A stretch of 7,686 nucleotides of DNA, from assembly GCA_945861845.1 (NCBI GenBank), contig CAMAWS010000142.1, forward strand, positions 1-7,686, in the 5' to 3' direction. This document shows positions 1 through 6,350 of this stretch, in pieces. A program made the translations under genes and the position numbers. Position 1 is the stretch's first letter, and each line of letters begins with the position of its first letter. This DNA comes from Candidatus Sulfopaludibacter sp. SbA3. Lineage in GTDB: Bacteria; Acidobacteriota; Terriglobia; 20CM-2-55-15. The notes beneath the pieces are model-generated. The model had not been told where the DNA came from. It ran no database searches and saw only the letters and a program-made list of their open reading frames with translations.

Positions 1-617
1 TGATCGCGATCGATAACCTTGTAACGCTCGACCAGCCGCATCTCGTCGCTGTGGATCGCGCCGGCTCGATTGATCCAGGTGCGATCATCGAAACGGTTGG
101 ACTCGACGACCAGTGTGTCTGCTTCCCAGCGCGCCACCGAATATCCGTACCATCGAGGCTTTGCGCCGGGACCGGGAAGCTTGCGGCCATCCGTCCACAT
201 GTCGCGCCAGAAGTGATCACGTTCGAAAAATTGAACGATCTCGTCCTGAAGCTGCACGAATCGCAAGAGCGTATTGCCTGCTCCTGTGCGGGGATAGCCG
301 GCGGGATCACATACAAAGATGGGATCATTCCAGTCCTTCTGGTCCGGCAAGAACACGTAAGACATCGGCGGTCTCTGGCCGGATGGCCTGGTCTGGCTCC
401 ACTTCGCCTGTCCCCAGGGGGTCATCGGCGGACGATTGGTGCCCAGAGTCGGAGCCGCAGCTCCGGCGCCGACTGTCTGCGCCCGCGCAGTGGTTTGTCC
501 GGGCCCCAGAATCCTCCAGACCCCGGAAATGTCGCGCCCGTTGTTCTGCGCAAACAAGGCGGGCGCAAACACGAATGCGGCCACCGGAATAATGAACGCG
601 CTAAGGAAACGACGCAT
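1..617 (-). CDS. Secreted protein of an uncharacterised acidobacterial-type family, copy 3, cut by the left edge
   Basis: An open frame runs from ATG at 617-615 to the window edge without a stop, about 205 residues; the C-terminal part lies outside. The start has an AGGGAG Shine-Dalgarno just upstream and an N-terminal signal peptide (MRRFLSAF..., hydrophobic core, probable cleavage after the A of LFA before QNNGRD). The mature part shows the family's landmarks: RDISGVWR, NRPPMTPWG, a DPIFVCDPAGYPR segment, QFFERDHFWRDMWTDGRK, RWYGYSVARW and GAIHSDEMRLVERY. By hand count it is about 82% identical to the next gene upstream (168 of 205 residues) with no gap, so it is a tandem duplicate. It is the last visible gene of the esterase operon, 20 bp after its paralogue. 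No catalytic motif of a named enzyme class is recognisable, so function is unknown; export to the periplasm or outside is inferred from the signal peptide. Confidence 0.85.
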   Translation of the reverse strand, partial: MRRFLSAFIIPVAAFVFAPALFAQNNGRDISGVWRILGPGQTTARAQTVGAGAAAPTLGTNRPPMTPWGQAKWSQTRPSGQRPPMSYVFLPDQKDWNDPIFVCDPAGYPRTGAGNTLLRFVQLQDEIVQFFERDHFWRDMWTDGRKLPGPGAKPRWYGYSVARWEADTLVVESNRFDDRTWINRAGAIHSDEMRLVERYKVIDRD

Positions 618-632
618 GTTGAAACTCCCTTC
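1..632. repeat. Tandem duplication, unit A (pairs with 900-1531)
   Basis: Each base p here aligns with p+899 with no insertion or deletion from position 1 through the start codon and Shine-Dalgarno of the downstream gene (to about 632). Identical runs include 28 bp at 391-418 / 1290-1317 and 23 bp in the block that starts at 262 / 1161. The copies differ most in the signal peptide and in codons 79-88, and are most alike in the middle. The left end of the repeat lies outside the window. Confidence 0.9.
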
Positions 633-637
633 GCCTG

Positions 638-1516
638 CTATTTTTTAACCGCCCCTGTGAGTGCTTCCCCGAAGTTGTTGCCCAGGCCGGCCGGATCGTC
701 ATTGACCCAGAACAAGTGCTCGTCGGAATAGACACACATGTCCTCCCGGATGTCGGGGTAGGGCGTGCCATCGGGCTTCTTGCCCCAGATTCCCTCGGCG
801 ACTCCGTCGGAGGTGGGCAGCCGCTCCATCATTTGTGTCGGGCCTACCCACGGCGCGGTGTACGCCTTCGGGTCGGTCATGGTCATCTGGAGCTCGATAT
901 GTTCGCGATCGAGGACCTTGTACCGCTCCACGAGCCGCATCTCATCGCTGTGTATCGAACCCTGCATATTCAGCCACGTCCGGTCGTCGAAACCGGAAGA
1001 TTCCACGACCAGCGTGTCTCCGTCCCAATGCGCGACCGAATATCCGTACCACCGCGGCTTGGCGCCAGGACCGGGCACCTTGCGGGCATCCGTCCAGAAA
1101 TCACGCCAGAAATGATCGCGTTCGAAAAACTGGACCACCTCGTCCTGAAGCTGCACGAACCGCAAGAGCGTATTGCCTGCTCCGGTCCGAGGATAGCCGG
1201 CCGGATCACAGACAAAGATCGGATCATTCCAGTCCTTCTGATCCGGCAAGAACACGAAAGCCAACGGCGAATTTCTGCCCGACGGCTTCGTCTGGCTCCA
1301 CTTCGCCTGTCCCCAGGCGGTCATCGGCGGACGATTGGTGCCCAGCGTGGGGGCCGCAGCTCCGGCGCCCACTGTCTGCGCTCGTGCAGTCGTTCGTCCA
1401 GGAGGCAGTATTCTCCAAACCCCGGAGATGTCGCGCTGGCTGTTCTGAGCGAATACGGCGGGCACAACCGCGAATGCGGCCAATAGAACAATGAACGCGC
1501 CTGGCAAACGACGCAT
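638..1516 (-). CDS. Secreted protein of the same uncharacterised family, copy 2 (full length, 292 aa)
   Basis: I place the start at ATG 1516-1514, not at the more upstream in-frame ATG at 1582. An AAAGGAG sits 7 bp before it, the residues that follow form a clean signal peptide (cleavage probably after A23, VFA before QNSQRD), and the 22 extra residues would only overlap the previous gene. Landmarks in order: RDISGVW (28-34), an Ala/Gly-rich stretch 42-60, NRPPMTAW (61-68), DPIFVCDPAGYPR (98-110), VQFFERDHFWRDFWTD (128-143), RWYGYSVAHWDGDTLVVES (155-173), GSIHSDEMRLVERY (186-199), TDPKAYTAPW (214-223) and a late DMCVYSDEH (259-267). The conserved His, Asp, Glu and Trp residues could line a binding pocket, but no known active site is apparent. 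It lies 26 bp after copy 1 and 20 bp before copy 3. Large sets of such proteins are annotated as hypothetical in Acidobacteriota. Gene certain, function unknown. Confidence 0.92.
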   Translation of the reverse strand: MRRLPGAFIVLLAAFAVVPAVFAQNSQRDISGVWRILPPGRTTARAQTVGAGAAAPTLGTNRPPMTAWGQAKWSQTKPSGRNSPLAFVFLPDQKDWNDPIFVCDPAGYPRTGAGNTLLRFVQLQDEVVQFFERDHFWRDFWTDARKVPGPGAKPRWYGYSVAHWDGDTLVVESSGFDDRTWLNMQGSIHSDEMRLVERYKVLDREHIELQMTMTDPKAYTAPWVGPTQMMERLPTSDGVAEGIWGKKPDGTPYPDIREDMCVYSDEHLFWVNDDPAGLGNNFGEALTGAVKK

Positions 1517-1531
1517 GCTGAAACTCCTTTC
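900..1531. repeat. Tandem duplication, unit B (pairs with 1-632)
   Basis: The second unit of the 899-bp repeat, covering residues 1-205 of copy 2 and its Shine-Dalgarno. Similarity fades upstream of about 1531, where the 3' end of copy 1 begins. The unit length equals one gene plus one intergenic gap, as expected for a duplication by unequal crossing-over within the operon. Confidence 0.9.
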
Positions 1532-1542
1532 GCTCTTCGCGG

Positions 1543-2289
1543 CTAATGTTTGGGCGTAATTTTCACTTCCGACCACACGCACAGGTTTTCGTGAAAATCG
1601 TTGAAGTCCGACCGCGTTGGTTTGTCAACACGGGCGAAAACTCTTTTGTCGCCCCTCCACGTCCCGGTGTACGCCTTGGGATCCGTGATGTTCACGACGA
1701 GCTCCAGGTGGTCGCGATCCGTACGGCGGTATCGCTCCTCAACAATCATTTCGTCGCTGTGCGGAGAACCGTATTGATCGATCCAGGTCTTGTCTGTGTG
1801 GCCGTTGGAAGTGACGACAAACGTGTCGCCATCCCACCGGCCGACCGGATAGCCGAACCAGCGCGCGTCCAACTCATCCTTCGAAGCCATCTTTCGCCCG
1901 TCGGTCCAGATGTCGCGCCAAACGCGGCCACTCTCAAAAAACTGAATCACTTCATCGCGGGTCTGGGCGAACCGTATTCCCGGTAACTTCGCGTTCCAGA
2001 GGATCCTTGGTATACCCAGCGGATCACACCATTGGACAGGATCGTTCCGGTCCTTTTCCGGTTGGACGCCGGTACTCAGTTCCCTGTATCCGGTCTTGGT
2101 CTTACTAAACACGTCCTTCGCCCAATCCGTCATTGGAGGACGATTGTTGCTCACGGTGTTCAGGGCATTCGCCGGCCTGCCGTCATTCGTGAGGTCCCAA
2201 TATCCGGTCAAATCGCGCGGGTTAAAAGTGCCTTGCGCGAAGGTCATCGACGGCAGAGTCAGTAGTGCCATCAAGGCAAGAATTCGCAT
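1543..2289 (-). CDS. Secreted protein of the same uncharacterised family, copy 1 (diverged, 248 aa)
   Basis: ATG at 2289-2287 follows an AAGGAG by about 5 bp. The first 18 residues are a short signal peptide ending TFA, with Q19 as the likely mature N-terminus. It shares the family skeleton with the two downstream genes: RDLTGYW (25-31), NRPPMTDW (49-56), NDPVQWCDPLGIPR (82-95), DEVIQFFESGRVWRDIWTDGRK (112-133), RWFGYPVGRWDGDTFVV (143-159), GSPHSDEM (174-181), ERY (185-187), TDPKAYTGTW (202-211) and LCVWSE (236-241). It lacks the Ala/Gly-rich insert after the first motif and the Gly/Lys/Pro-rich insert near the C-terminus, which makes it about 44 residues shorter than copy 2. It is clearly an older paralogue than the copy 2/copy 3 pair. 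It begins 9 bp after the DUF6152 gene stops, so it is surely in the same transcript. Function unknown. Confidence 0.92.
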   Translation of the reverse strand: MRILALMALLTLPSMTFAQGTFNPRDLTGYWDLTNDGRPANALNTVSNNRPPMTDWAKDVFSKTKTGYRELSTGVQPEKDRNDPVQWCDPLGIPRILWNAKLPGIRFAQTRDEVIQFFESGRVWRDIWTDGRKMASKDELDARWFGYPVGRWDGDTFVVTSNGHTDKTWIDQYGSPHSDEMIVEERYRRTDRDHLELVVNITDPKAYTGTWRGDKRVFARVDKPTRSDFNDFHENLCVWSEVKITPKH

Positions 2290-2298
2290 GGAGACTCC

Positions 2299-2805
2299 TT
2301 ATTGCTGCGGATCGATTGCCGGTCCGGTAACCACCTGGTTTTTCGGGAATGCCGGGAACTTCACTTCAACCTTCTTATAGCCCTCTTTAACCGGCTGGCC
2401 GGCGAGGTCGCCGTTAGGAACTCCGCATTGGCCAACCATGTACTGCTTGCCTTGCCTCACGAACTGGGCGCAACTTCCGAACGGCCGGTCGCCCTTCGCG
2501 GGAGTCATGCTCACCAGGATTTCGTCGCCGGGCTTGAACGTATTCCGGCTCCAGCCGATGCGTACCAGGTTGCCGGGGCTGAGCATTTCTACGCCCCATT
2601 TTTCGGTTTCGCCCTTGTCGTTCTTGAATTCAATGTAGAGCTGCGCATGGGGATTGACCCATACGACGTCGGTTACCACCGCCTTCACCGTAACTCGAAG
2701 ATCGTTGTCGTAGCTTCCCGCTTCCGCGTGGTGCGCAAGCAAGTTGCCGGTGATCACCAAGAGGCCTGCGGTCAAAACACAAAGGAGCACAAGTTGACGT
2801 TTCAT
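2299..2805 (-). CDS. DUF6152 family exported protein (168 aa)
   Basis: The start is taken at ATG 2805-2803, with GGAGG 8 bp upstream directly after the stop codon of the esterase gene; an in-frame ATG at 2835 would overlap that gene and has no such site. Residues 1-24 form a signal peptide (MKRQLVLLCVL..., cleavage likely at LLA before HHAEAG). The mature protein starts with paired histidines (H25, H26) and has VVWVNPHAQLYIEF (47-60, H53), WGVEMLSPGNLVRIGW (70-85) and FKPGDEILVSMTPAKGDRPFGS (90-111). This HH / NPHA / GDE-V pattern and small size match the DUF6152 family, which often lies beside genes of the kind found downstream here. The conserved histidines suggest metal or ligand binding, but this is inference; the family has no assigned activity. 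C112 and C127 could pair in an oxidising compartment. Confidence 0.85.
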   Translation of the reverse strand: MKRQLVLLCVLTAGLLVITGNLLAHHAEAGSYDNDLRVTVKAVVTDVVWVNPHAQLYIEFKNDKGETEKWGVEMLSPGNLVRIGWSRNTFKPGDEILVSMTPAKGDRPFGSCAQFVRQGKQYMVGQCGVPNGDLAGQPVKEGYKKVEVKFPAFPKNQVVTGPAIDPQQ

Positions 2806-2819
2806 GAAAGTTACCTCCG

Positions 2820-4382
2820 TTAATTCAAAGCGCATTTCCAGTTATTGGCATCGTTACGATCGCCCGATCCATTATAGTGGGCTGCCTGCGGAAACGGGCA
2901 CAACGGCCGCGTGAACGCAGGCGTTGCGCGAGATGCAATGATTTTCTCCGGCGCAATTCCACGATCCACCCACTGATCGAGGACTCCGATAGCGTCGAAC
3001 GCGCTCGCTCCCGGCCCGTTGCCGCAGTGTTGGGCGCCGGGAATCAGAAACAGTCGTGCATTCTTCTGCGTCTCAGCCAGTGCGGCTTCGAAACTGCTCA
3101 GGCGGCGCACGTCGCGCGTCCTTTCGGCAACACTGCGGTAGTAGTTGATCGAGTTCAATGCCGAGATCGATGGGTCGTCCCACCCGTGATACATAATGAG
3201 CTTACCGCCGCGTTGTATGAACCCATCAAGGTCGGGATTCGTATTGTTGACGAATCCGAACTTTTGTTCACCCATAGCGAGGGCACTGTCGATGTCGACT
3301 GTTTTCGCGTCAAAGTTCGGAATCTGAAGCACGCCGAGACCGTAAAACTGCGCTGCAGGGCTGTTGTTGTTGTACGTTTCACTCAGGAAGACACGATTGT
3401 ACCCACCCCATGCAACCTGGCCGGGCCCCCATAGACCGCCCGTGATTTGTTGGCCGCTCCTGGTGACAAATCCGCCAGTCAACTTCTTCATGAGGTTGAT
3501 TTGAGGTTGCGTCAGGCAGGTGGCGGAGTCTTGTCCTGCTTTGCACAGAAGCTGCTCGGGAATGAACTTGCACTCGAGCGGGTTACTCAGGAAACCGTCC
3601 TGGGCACTGCCGTCTTTCGTGCCACACTCCTTCAATACCGCTGTCTGGATGAGAGTGACCTGCGCGGGCGTCAATCTATTTTCGTTGTTCGTCTGCTGGA
3701 AGGCCCAAATATCGGAGGCGCGCACACGGCCGAGCATGTATTGACTGGCTCCCGCCAGAATGCCGTCGTAGTCCGCAGGATACCGTTGGGCCTGGCTGAG
3801 TGCCTGTCCGCCGCCAGTCGAGCATCCATTGAAATAAGAACGTCTCGGGTCGCTTCCGTAAAAGGCGCGAACAATCGCTTTCCCGGCAACCGTCATTTCA
3901 TGAGTGGAACGATAGCCGTAGTCCCTTTCTTTCTCCTCATTCGCAAGCCAGGCCCGGTCGTTGTTAACGTGGCCCGTGTCTGTGCTTGCCACCGCGTATC
4001 CGGCCTTCAGCTGATCTGCCAGAGAAGCGAGATTGAGGTACCCCGGCAGATTCGTGTAGCTGATGACTCCGCCAAGGCCGCCATTGCCCACTCCCTGGAA
4101 CTTCCCGTTCCAGCCAGTCGTCGGCAGCCATACTTCAATCTTGATGTCAGAAGCCGGACTCGGCTTCAGTGTTGCAGTTACGCGGCAAAAGGAAGGCAGT
4201 CCCTGGATCGGCATTCCGCCATCGGGCGTGAACGTGCCGGACACAGTCGCCGCCGAAGTAATGGTCGTATTCGGCAATGCGCGCAGTACGGCGTTGGGTA
4301 TGAGATCCGAACAGGTATCGGCAGCGGCTGTCGCCGCCCAGAGAACAATCATCGCCAGTGCAAGATAAGTACTACGGCCCAT
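2820..4382 (-). CDS. Tannase/feruloyl esterase family alpha/beta hydrolase, exported (520 aa)
   Basis: Probably hydrolyses ester bonds of plant phenolics such as gallate, ferulate or related esters; the exact substrate cannot be read from the sequence. ATG 4382 is preceded by AAGGAG 7 bp away. A signal peptide covers about residues 1-21 (cleavage near AAA before DTCSD). The nucleophile elbow is GCSTGG with S188; the acid is most likely D403 in YHGWDDPS (398-405); the base is H452 in PGAQHC. C187 and C453 flank the catalytic Ser and His, giving the CS-D-HC arrangement of this family, in which the two cysteines form a disulfide that holds the triad together. The Asp-rich segment between C253 and C271 (D257, D262) resembles the family's calcium-binding loop. 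Length is normal for the family (about 500-550). It is the first gene of the exported-protein operon and lies 102 bp downstream of mtnC on the same strand. Confidence 0.93.
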   Translation of the reverse strand: MGRSTYLALAMIVLWAATAAADTCSDLIPNAVLRALPNTTITSAATVSGTFTPDGGMPIQGLPSFCRVTATLKPSPASDIKIEVWLPTTGWNGKFQGVGNGGLGGVISYTNLPGYLNLASLADQLKAGYAVASTDTGHVNNDRAWLANEEKERDYGYRSTHEMTVAGKAIVRAFYGSDPRRSYFNGCSTGGGQALSQAQRYPADYDGILAGASQYMLGRVRASDIWAFQQTNNENRLTPAQVTLIQTAVLKECGTKDGSAQDGFLSNPLECKFIPEQLLCKAGQDSATCLTQPQINLMKKLTGGFVTRSGQQITGGLWGPGQVAWGGYNRVFLSETYNNNSPAAQFYGLGVLQIPNFDAKTVDIDSALAMGEQKFGFVNNTNPDLDGFIQRGGKLIMYHGWDDPSISALNSINYYRSVAERTRDVRRLSSFEAALAETQKNARLFLIPGAQHCGNGPGASAFDAIGVLDQWVDRGIAPEKIIASRATPAFTRPLCPFPQAAHYNGSGDRNDANNWKCALN

Positions 4383-4439
4383 TACACTTCTCCTTAAGTT
4401 AACTCCAACTATTTGGGGACTGTATATACCATACGGGTT
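4383..4439 (-). promoter_or_regulatory. Candidate promoter and leader of the esterase operon
   Basis: The gap between mtnC and the esterase contains, on the minus strand, TATATA (4428-4423) inside an 8-bp perfect palindrome GTATATAC (4422-4429), about 40 bp before the ATG. As a -10 box it would give a leader of roughly 34 nt that contains the AAGGAG Shine-Dalgarno. No good TTGACA-like -35 is found at 16-18 bp; the best-spaced hexamer (TAGTGA) matches only three positions. The palindrome could instead be half of a regulator site. Low to moderate confidence. Confidence 0.35.
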
Positions 4440-4467
4440 AAAAAATCACTAGCCTGTCCGAGAGTGA
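4440..4467 (-). terminator. Weak candidate intrinsic terminator after mtnC
   Basis: On the minus strand, TCACT (4450-4446 complement on the plus side) and AGTGA form a 5-bp inverted repeat with a 12-nt spacer, followed at once by six T residues (plus-strand A run 4440-4445). It begins 18 bp after the mtnC stop. The stem is short and AT-containing and the loop large, so termination would be partial at best and some mtn read-through into the esterase operon is possible. Confidence 0.3.
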
Positions 4468-4484
4468 AGCGACGCTGAGAAGCA

Positions 4485-5168
4485 TCAGGGGACCTCATCA
4501 AAGCTGCCGATAATTAAGTGCCCGTTGGCCGCCTGACTCGCGTTGCCGGGCCGGACGCACAGCATCGTTTTCATTCCGGCAACCCTTGCCGCGTCCAGTT
4601 CCCGAGTGACATCTGAAATGAATGTAATATCCGGTGGCGCAAGGCCGAATTCATTGGCGATCCGGCGGTAGCTTTCGGGCTCGGTCTTTGAGCCCGTTGT
4701 GGTATCGAAGTAGCCTGCGAGCCGCGGTGTCAAATCGCCGGCATCGGAACAGGAGAAGAGAAGTCTCTGCGCGAGAACGCTGCCGGACGAGAAAATTCGC
4801 ACATCAACGTTGTTTCCGTGCCAGCGTTTGAGGGTCGGCGGAACATCTGGAAACACGACGCCTTTCAGCTTTCCTGCTTCATAACCTCTTTGCCAGATCC
4901 GGCCTTGCAGTTGCTTAAGGCCTGTTGACTTGCGGTCGCAATCCATGAGCCATGTGATGTATTCCACGGGCTTTTCAGACCACGCGGGTGGATTCAGTCC
5001 GGCGCTCGCGTCGGCGCCGTGTTCGGCTTTCAACATATCGAGGTTGTCGTTTGTGTCTGCAAGGAATTCGGCGAGATGCCGGCGGGCGAAAGGGAAGAGC
5101 ACGTCGTAAACGAAAGATATCGGTGTGGTGGTGCCTTCGATATCCAGCAGAATGCCGCGTTTCGCCAC
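4485..5168 (-). CDS. mtnC: Enolase-phosphatase E1, methionine salvage (227 aa)
   Basis: Converts 2,3-diketo-5-methylthiopentyl-1-phosphate to the aci-reductone in two steps, enolisation then dephosphorylation, in the cytoplasm. It is a HAD-superfamily phosphatase. Numbering from the GTG start: motif I is LLDIEGTTTP with D9 and E11; motif II is RIFSSGS (124-130) with S127/S128; motif III is K161 in TGSKTEPESY; motif IV is FISDVTRELDAARVAG (183-198) with D186. GYFDT (152-156) is also typical. I chose GTG at 5168-5166 because it yields the usual MAKR-ILLDIEGTTTPISF N-terminus and starts 2 bp after the mtnD stop. A TTG at 5210 would add 14 residues and overlap mtnD by 40 bp. No clear Shine-Dalgarno precedes the GTG, which fits translational coupling to mtnD. 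It is the last gene of the mtnB-mtnD-mtnC unit. Confidence 0.93.
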   Translation of the reverse strand: MAKRGILLDIEGTTTPISFVYDVLFPFARRHLAEFLADTNDNLDMLKAEHGADASAGLNPPAWSEKPVEYITWLMDCDRKSTGLKQLQGRIWQRGYEAGKLKGVVFPDVPPTLKRWHGNNVDVRIFSSGSVLAQRLLFSCSDAGDLTPRLAGYFDTTTGSKTEPESYRRIANEFGLAPPDITFISDVTRELDAARVAGMKTMLCVRPGNASQAANGHLIIGSFDEVP

Positions 5169-5170
5169 GA

Positions 5171-5731
5171 TCAGATTGCAGACGCCGGAACGAAGGCCGG
5201 ACCCAGGCAAACGGGCTCGAATCGGGCGTCGATGCCGCTATCGGTATAGCTTGGCGTCCAGCCCGAAGGATCCTGGAAGAGCCGGATGGCGCGAATTTCC
5301 CGATCCGCGCAAAGGTCGAACCAGTGCCACGTGCCTCGCGGGACTCGGATCAGGTCGCCGGCCTCCACCTGTATCCCGACGACCGGACCGCTTCGAGGAT
5401 TAATGTGAAACAGGCCCCGGCCATGGACGATGAATCGCACTTCGTCTTCATTGTGCCAGTGCTCGCGGCTGAACCTGGCGAGCATGGCGTCAAGTCCGGG
5501 CGTTTGCGCGTTCACGTTGATCACGTCTGCCGTCACGTACCCGCCGCGCGCTTTCAGCGCATCGATCTCTGTGGAGTAGGCCGCGAGTATTTCTTCAGAA
5601 GGCGAGTCCGCCGATGTCGGGTGGGAGGGCTCCCATATCTCGTATTCGATACCGATCGTGGCCAGGTAGCCGGAGACAGCCGCCCTTTCGGTCACCGATC
5701 GGGATTCTTCAGGAATTCTCAGCAACGCCAT
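5171..5731 (-). CDS. mtnD: Acireductone dioxygenase, methionine salvage (186 aa)
   Basis: Oxidises the acireductone made by MtnC. With iron it gives formate and 4-methylthio-2-oxobutanoate, the direct precursor of methionine; with nickel or cobalt the enzyme of other bacteria runs an off-pathway reaction that releases carbon monoxide. It is a cupin. The metal ligands are visible as H91, H93 and E97 in [10 protein letters not shown] and H136 in RGTWHWFDL. Other family landmarks are [10 protein letters not shown] (64-73), [11 protein letters not shown] (100-110) and [11 protein letters not shown] (148-158). Length is normal for bacterial enzymes (about 180). ATG 5731 is preceded by GAGGAG with 5 bp spacing, placed inside the 3' end of mtnB; the two genes overlap by 23 bp, so coupled translation is likely. 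Which metal it uses cannot be told from the sequence. Confidence 0.95.
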   Translation of the reverse strand: MALLRIPEESRSVTERAAVSGYLATIGIEYEIWEPSHPTSADSPSEEILAAYSTEIDALKARGGYVTADVINVNAQTPGLDAMLARFSREHWHNEDEVRFIVHGRGLFHINPRSGPVVGIQVEAGDLIRVPRGTWHWFDLCADREIRAIRLFQDPSGWTPSYTDSGIDARFEPVCLGPAFVPASAI

Positions 5732-6350
5732 GTGTTCTCCTCAGGGAATGGGACATCACTGTCGCTTCAAAAAGGAACTCGAAAATCTCAACGTGCCGCC
5801 GCGCCTCGGCCATGTCTCTGCCCCATGTGTATAAGCCATGCCGATGAATCAGGAATCCGTGCAGTTCCGGGTTCTGCAGGAGGAGATTTTCAGCCTTTCC
5901 CGACAATGCCTGCAAGTCCTGGCTGTTTTCCAGAATCGGAACCCACTCACGATGCTCGTGCGTCGTAACGCCGCTGAGGCCTTTCAGCATTTCATAGCCC
6001 TCGATGAAGAACCTGCCATCCCTGCTGTGAAGGTCCGACAACGTCGTGCTGTACAACGAATGAGTGTGCAGGACCGCGCCAGCCCCCCGCGTGCGGACTA
6101 CGGCCAGATGAAGGAGTGTTTCGGCCGATGGTTTGCCGGCGCCATGCAACAGGCGTCCATCGGCTCCAACCTCGACAATCTGGTCCCCGGTAATGAGTCC
6201 CTTGTCGACCGAGCTTGCAGTTATCGCGATCGTCACCGGGTTGCGGTCCAGCACGACGCTGAGGTTCCCGCTCGTGCCCAGGAGCCAGCCTCGACGGTAA
6301 AAATCTCGCGATGTTTCGACCAATTGCTCGGCTGCGCCGGAAAATGTCAT
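5709..6350 (-). CDS. mtnB: Methylthioribulose-1-phosphate dehydratase, methionine salvage (213 aa)
   Basis: Dehydrates 5-methylthioribulose-1-phosphate to the diketo compound used by MtnC. It is a zinc protein of the class II aldolase/adducin fold. Zinc ligands are H95 and H97 in [11 protein letters not shown] and H171 in [10 protein letters not shown]; the likely catalytic acid is E120 in [16 protein letters not shown] (25-32) near the N-terminus and KPSAETLLH (73-81) are characteristic. The start is ATG 6350-6348, giving the usual length of 200-215. A longer in-frame reading back to 6635 only adds sequence antisense to the divergent radical SAM gene. No Shine-Dalgarno is seen; instead a perfect TATAAT lies 10 bp upstream, so the message may be nearly leaderless. 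It heads the mtnB-mtnD-mtnC unit. Confidence 0.94.
   Translation of the reverse strand: MTFSGAAEQLVETSRDFYRRGWLLGTSGNLSVVLDRNPVTIAITASSVDKGLITGDQIVEVGADGRLLHGAGKPSAETLLHLAVVRTRGAGAVLHTHSLYSTTLSDLHSRDGRFFIEGYEMLKGLSGVTTHEHREWVPILENSQDLQALSGKAENLLLQNPELHGFLIHRHGLYTWGRDMAEARRHVEIFEFLFEATVMSHSLRRTHGVAENS

Noticed and set aside
51..1486. Two long plus-strand open frames (51-731 and 716-1486) that resemble each other
   Set aside because: Their likeness is only the mirror of the duplicated minus-strand genes; no signal peptide, domain or ribosome binding site supports them.
1517..1582. Extended start for copy 2 of the secreted family (ATG at 1582)
   Set aside because: It would bury the signal peptide behind 22 residues and overlap copy 1; the AAAGGAG before 1516 and the match with copy 3 favour the shorter form.
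3447..4397. 316-codon plus-strand open frame
   Set aside because: Antisense to the well-supported esterase gene; rich in Arg, Ser and Cys without recognisable motifs and without a ribosome binding site. A codon-usage shadow.
5169..5210. TTG start for mtnC with 14 extra residues
   Set aside because: The extra residues do not match the usual N-terminus of the family, and GTG at 5168 fits both length and the 2-bp spacing; it is not fully excluded.
4988..5968. 326-codon plus-strand open frame
   Set aside because: Antisense across mtnC, mtnD and part of mtnB, all of which have complete active-site motifs; arginine-rich shadow composition.
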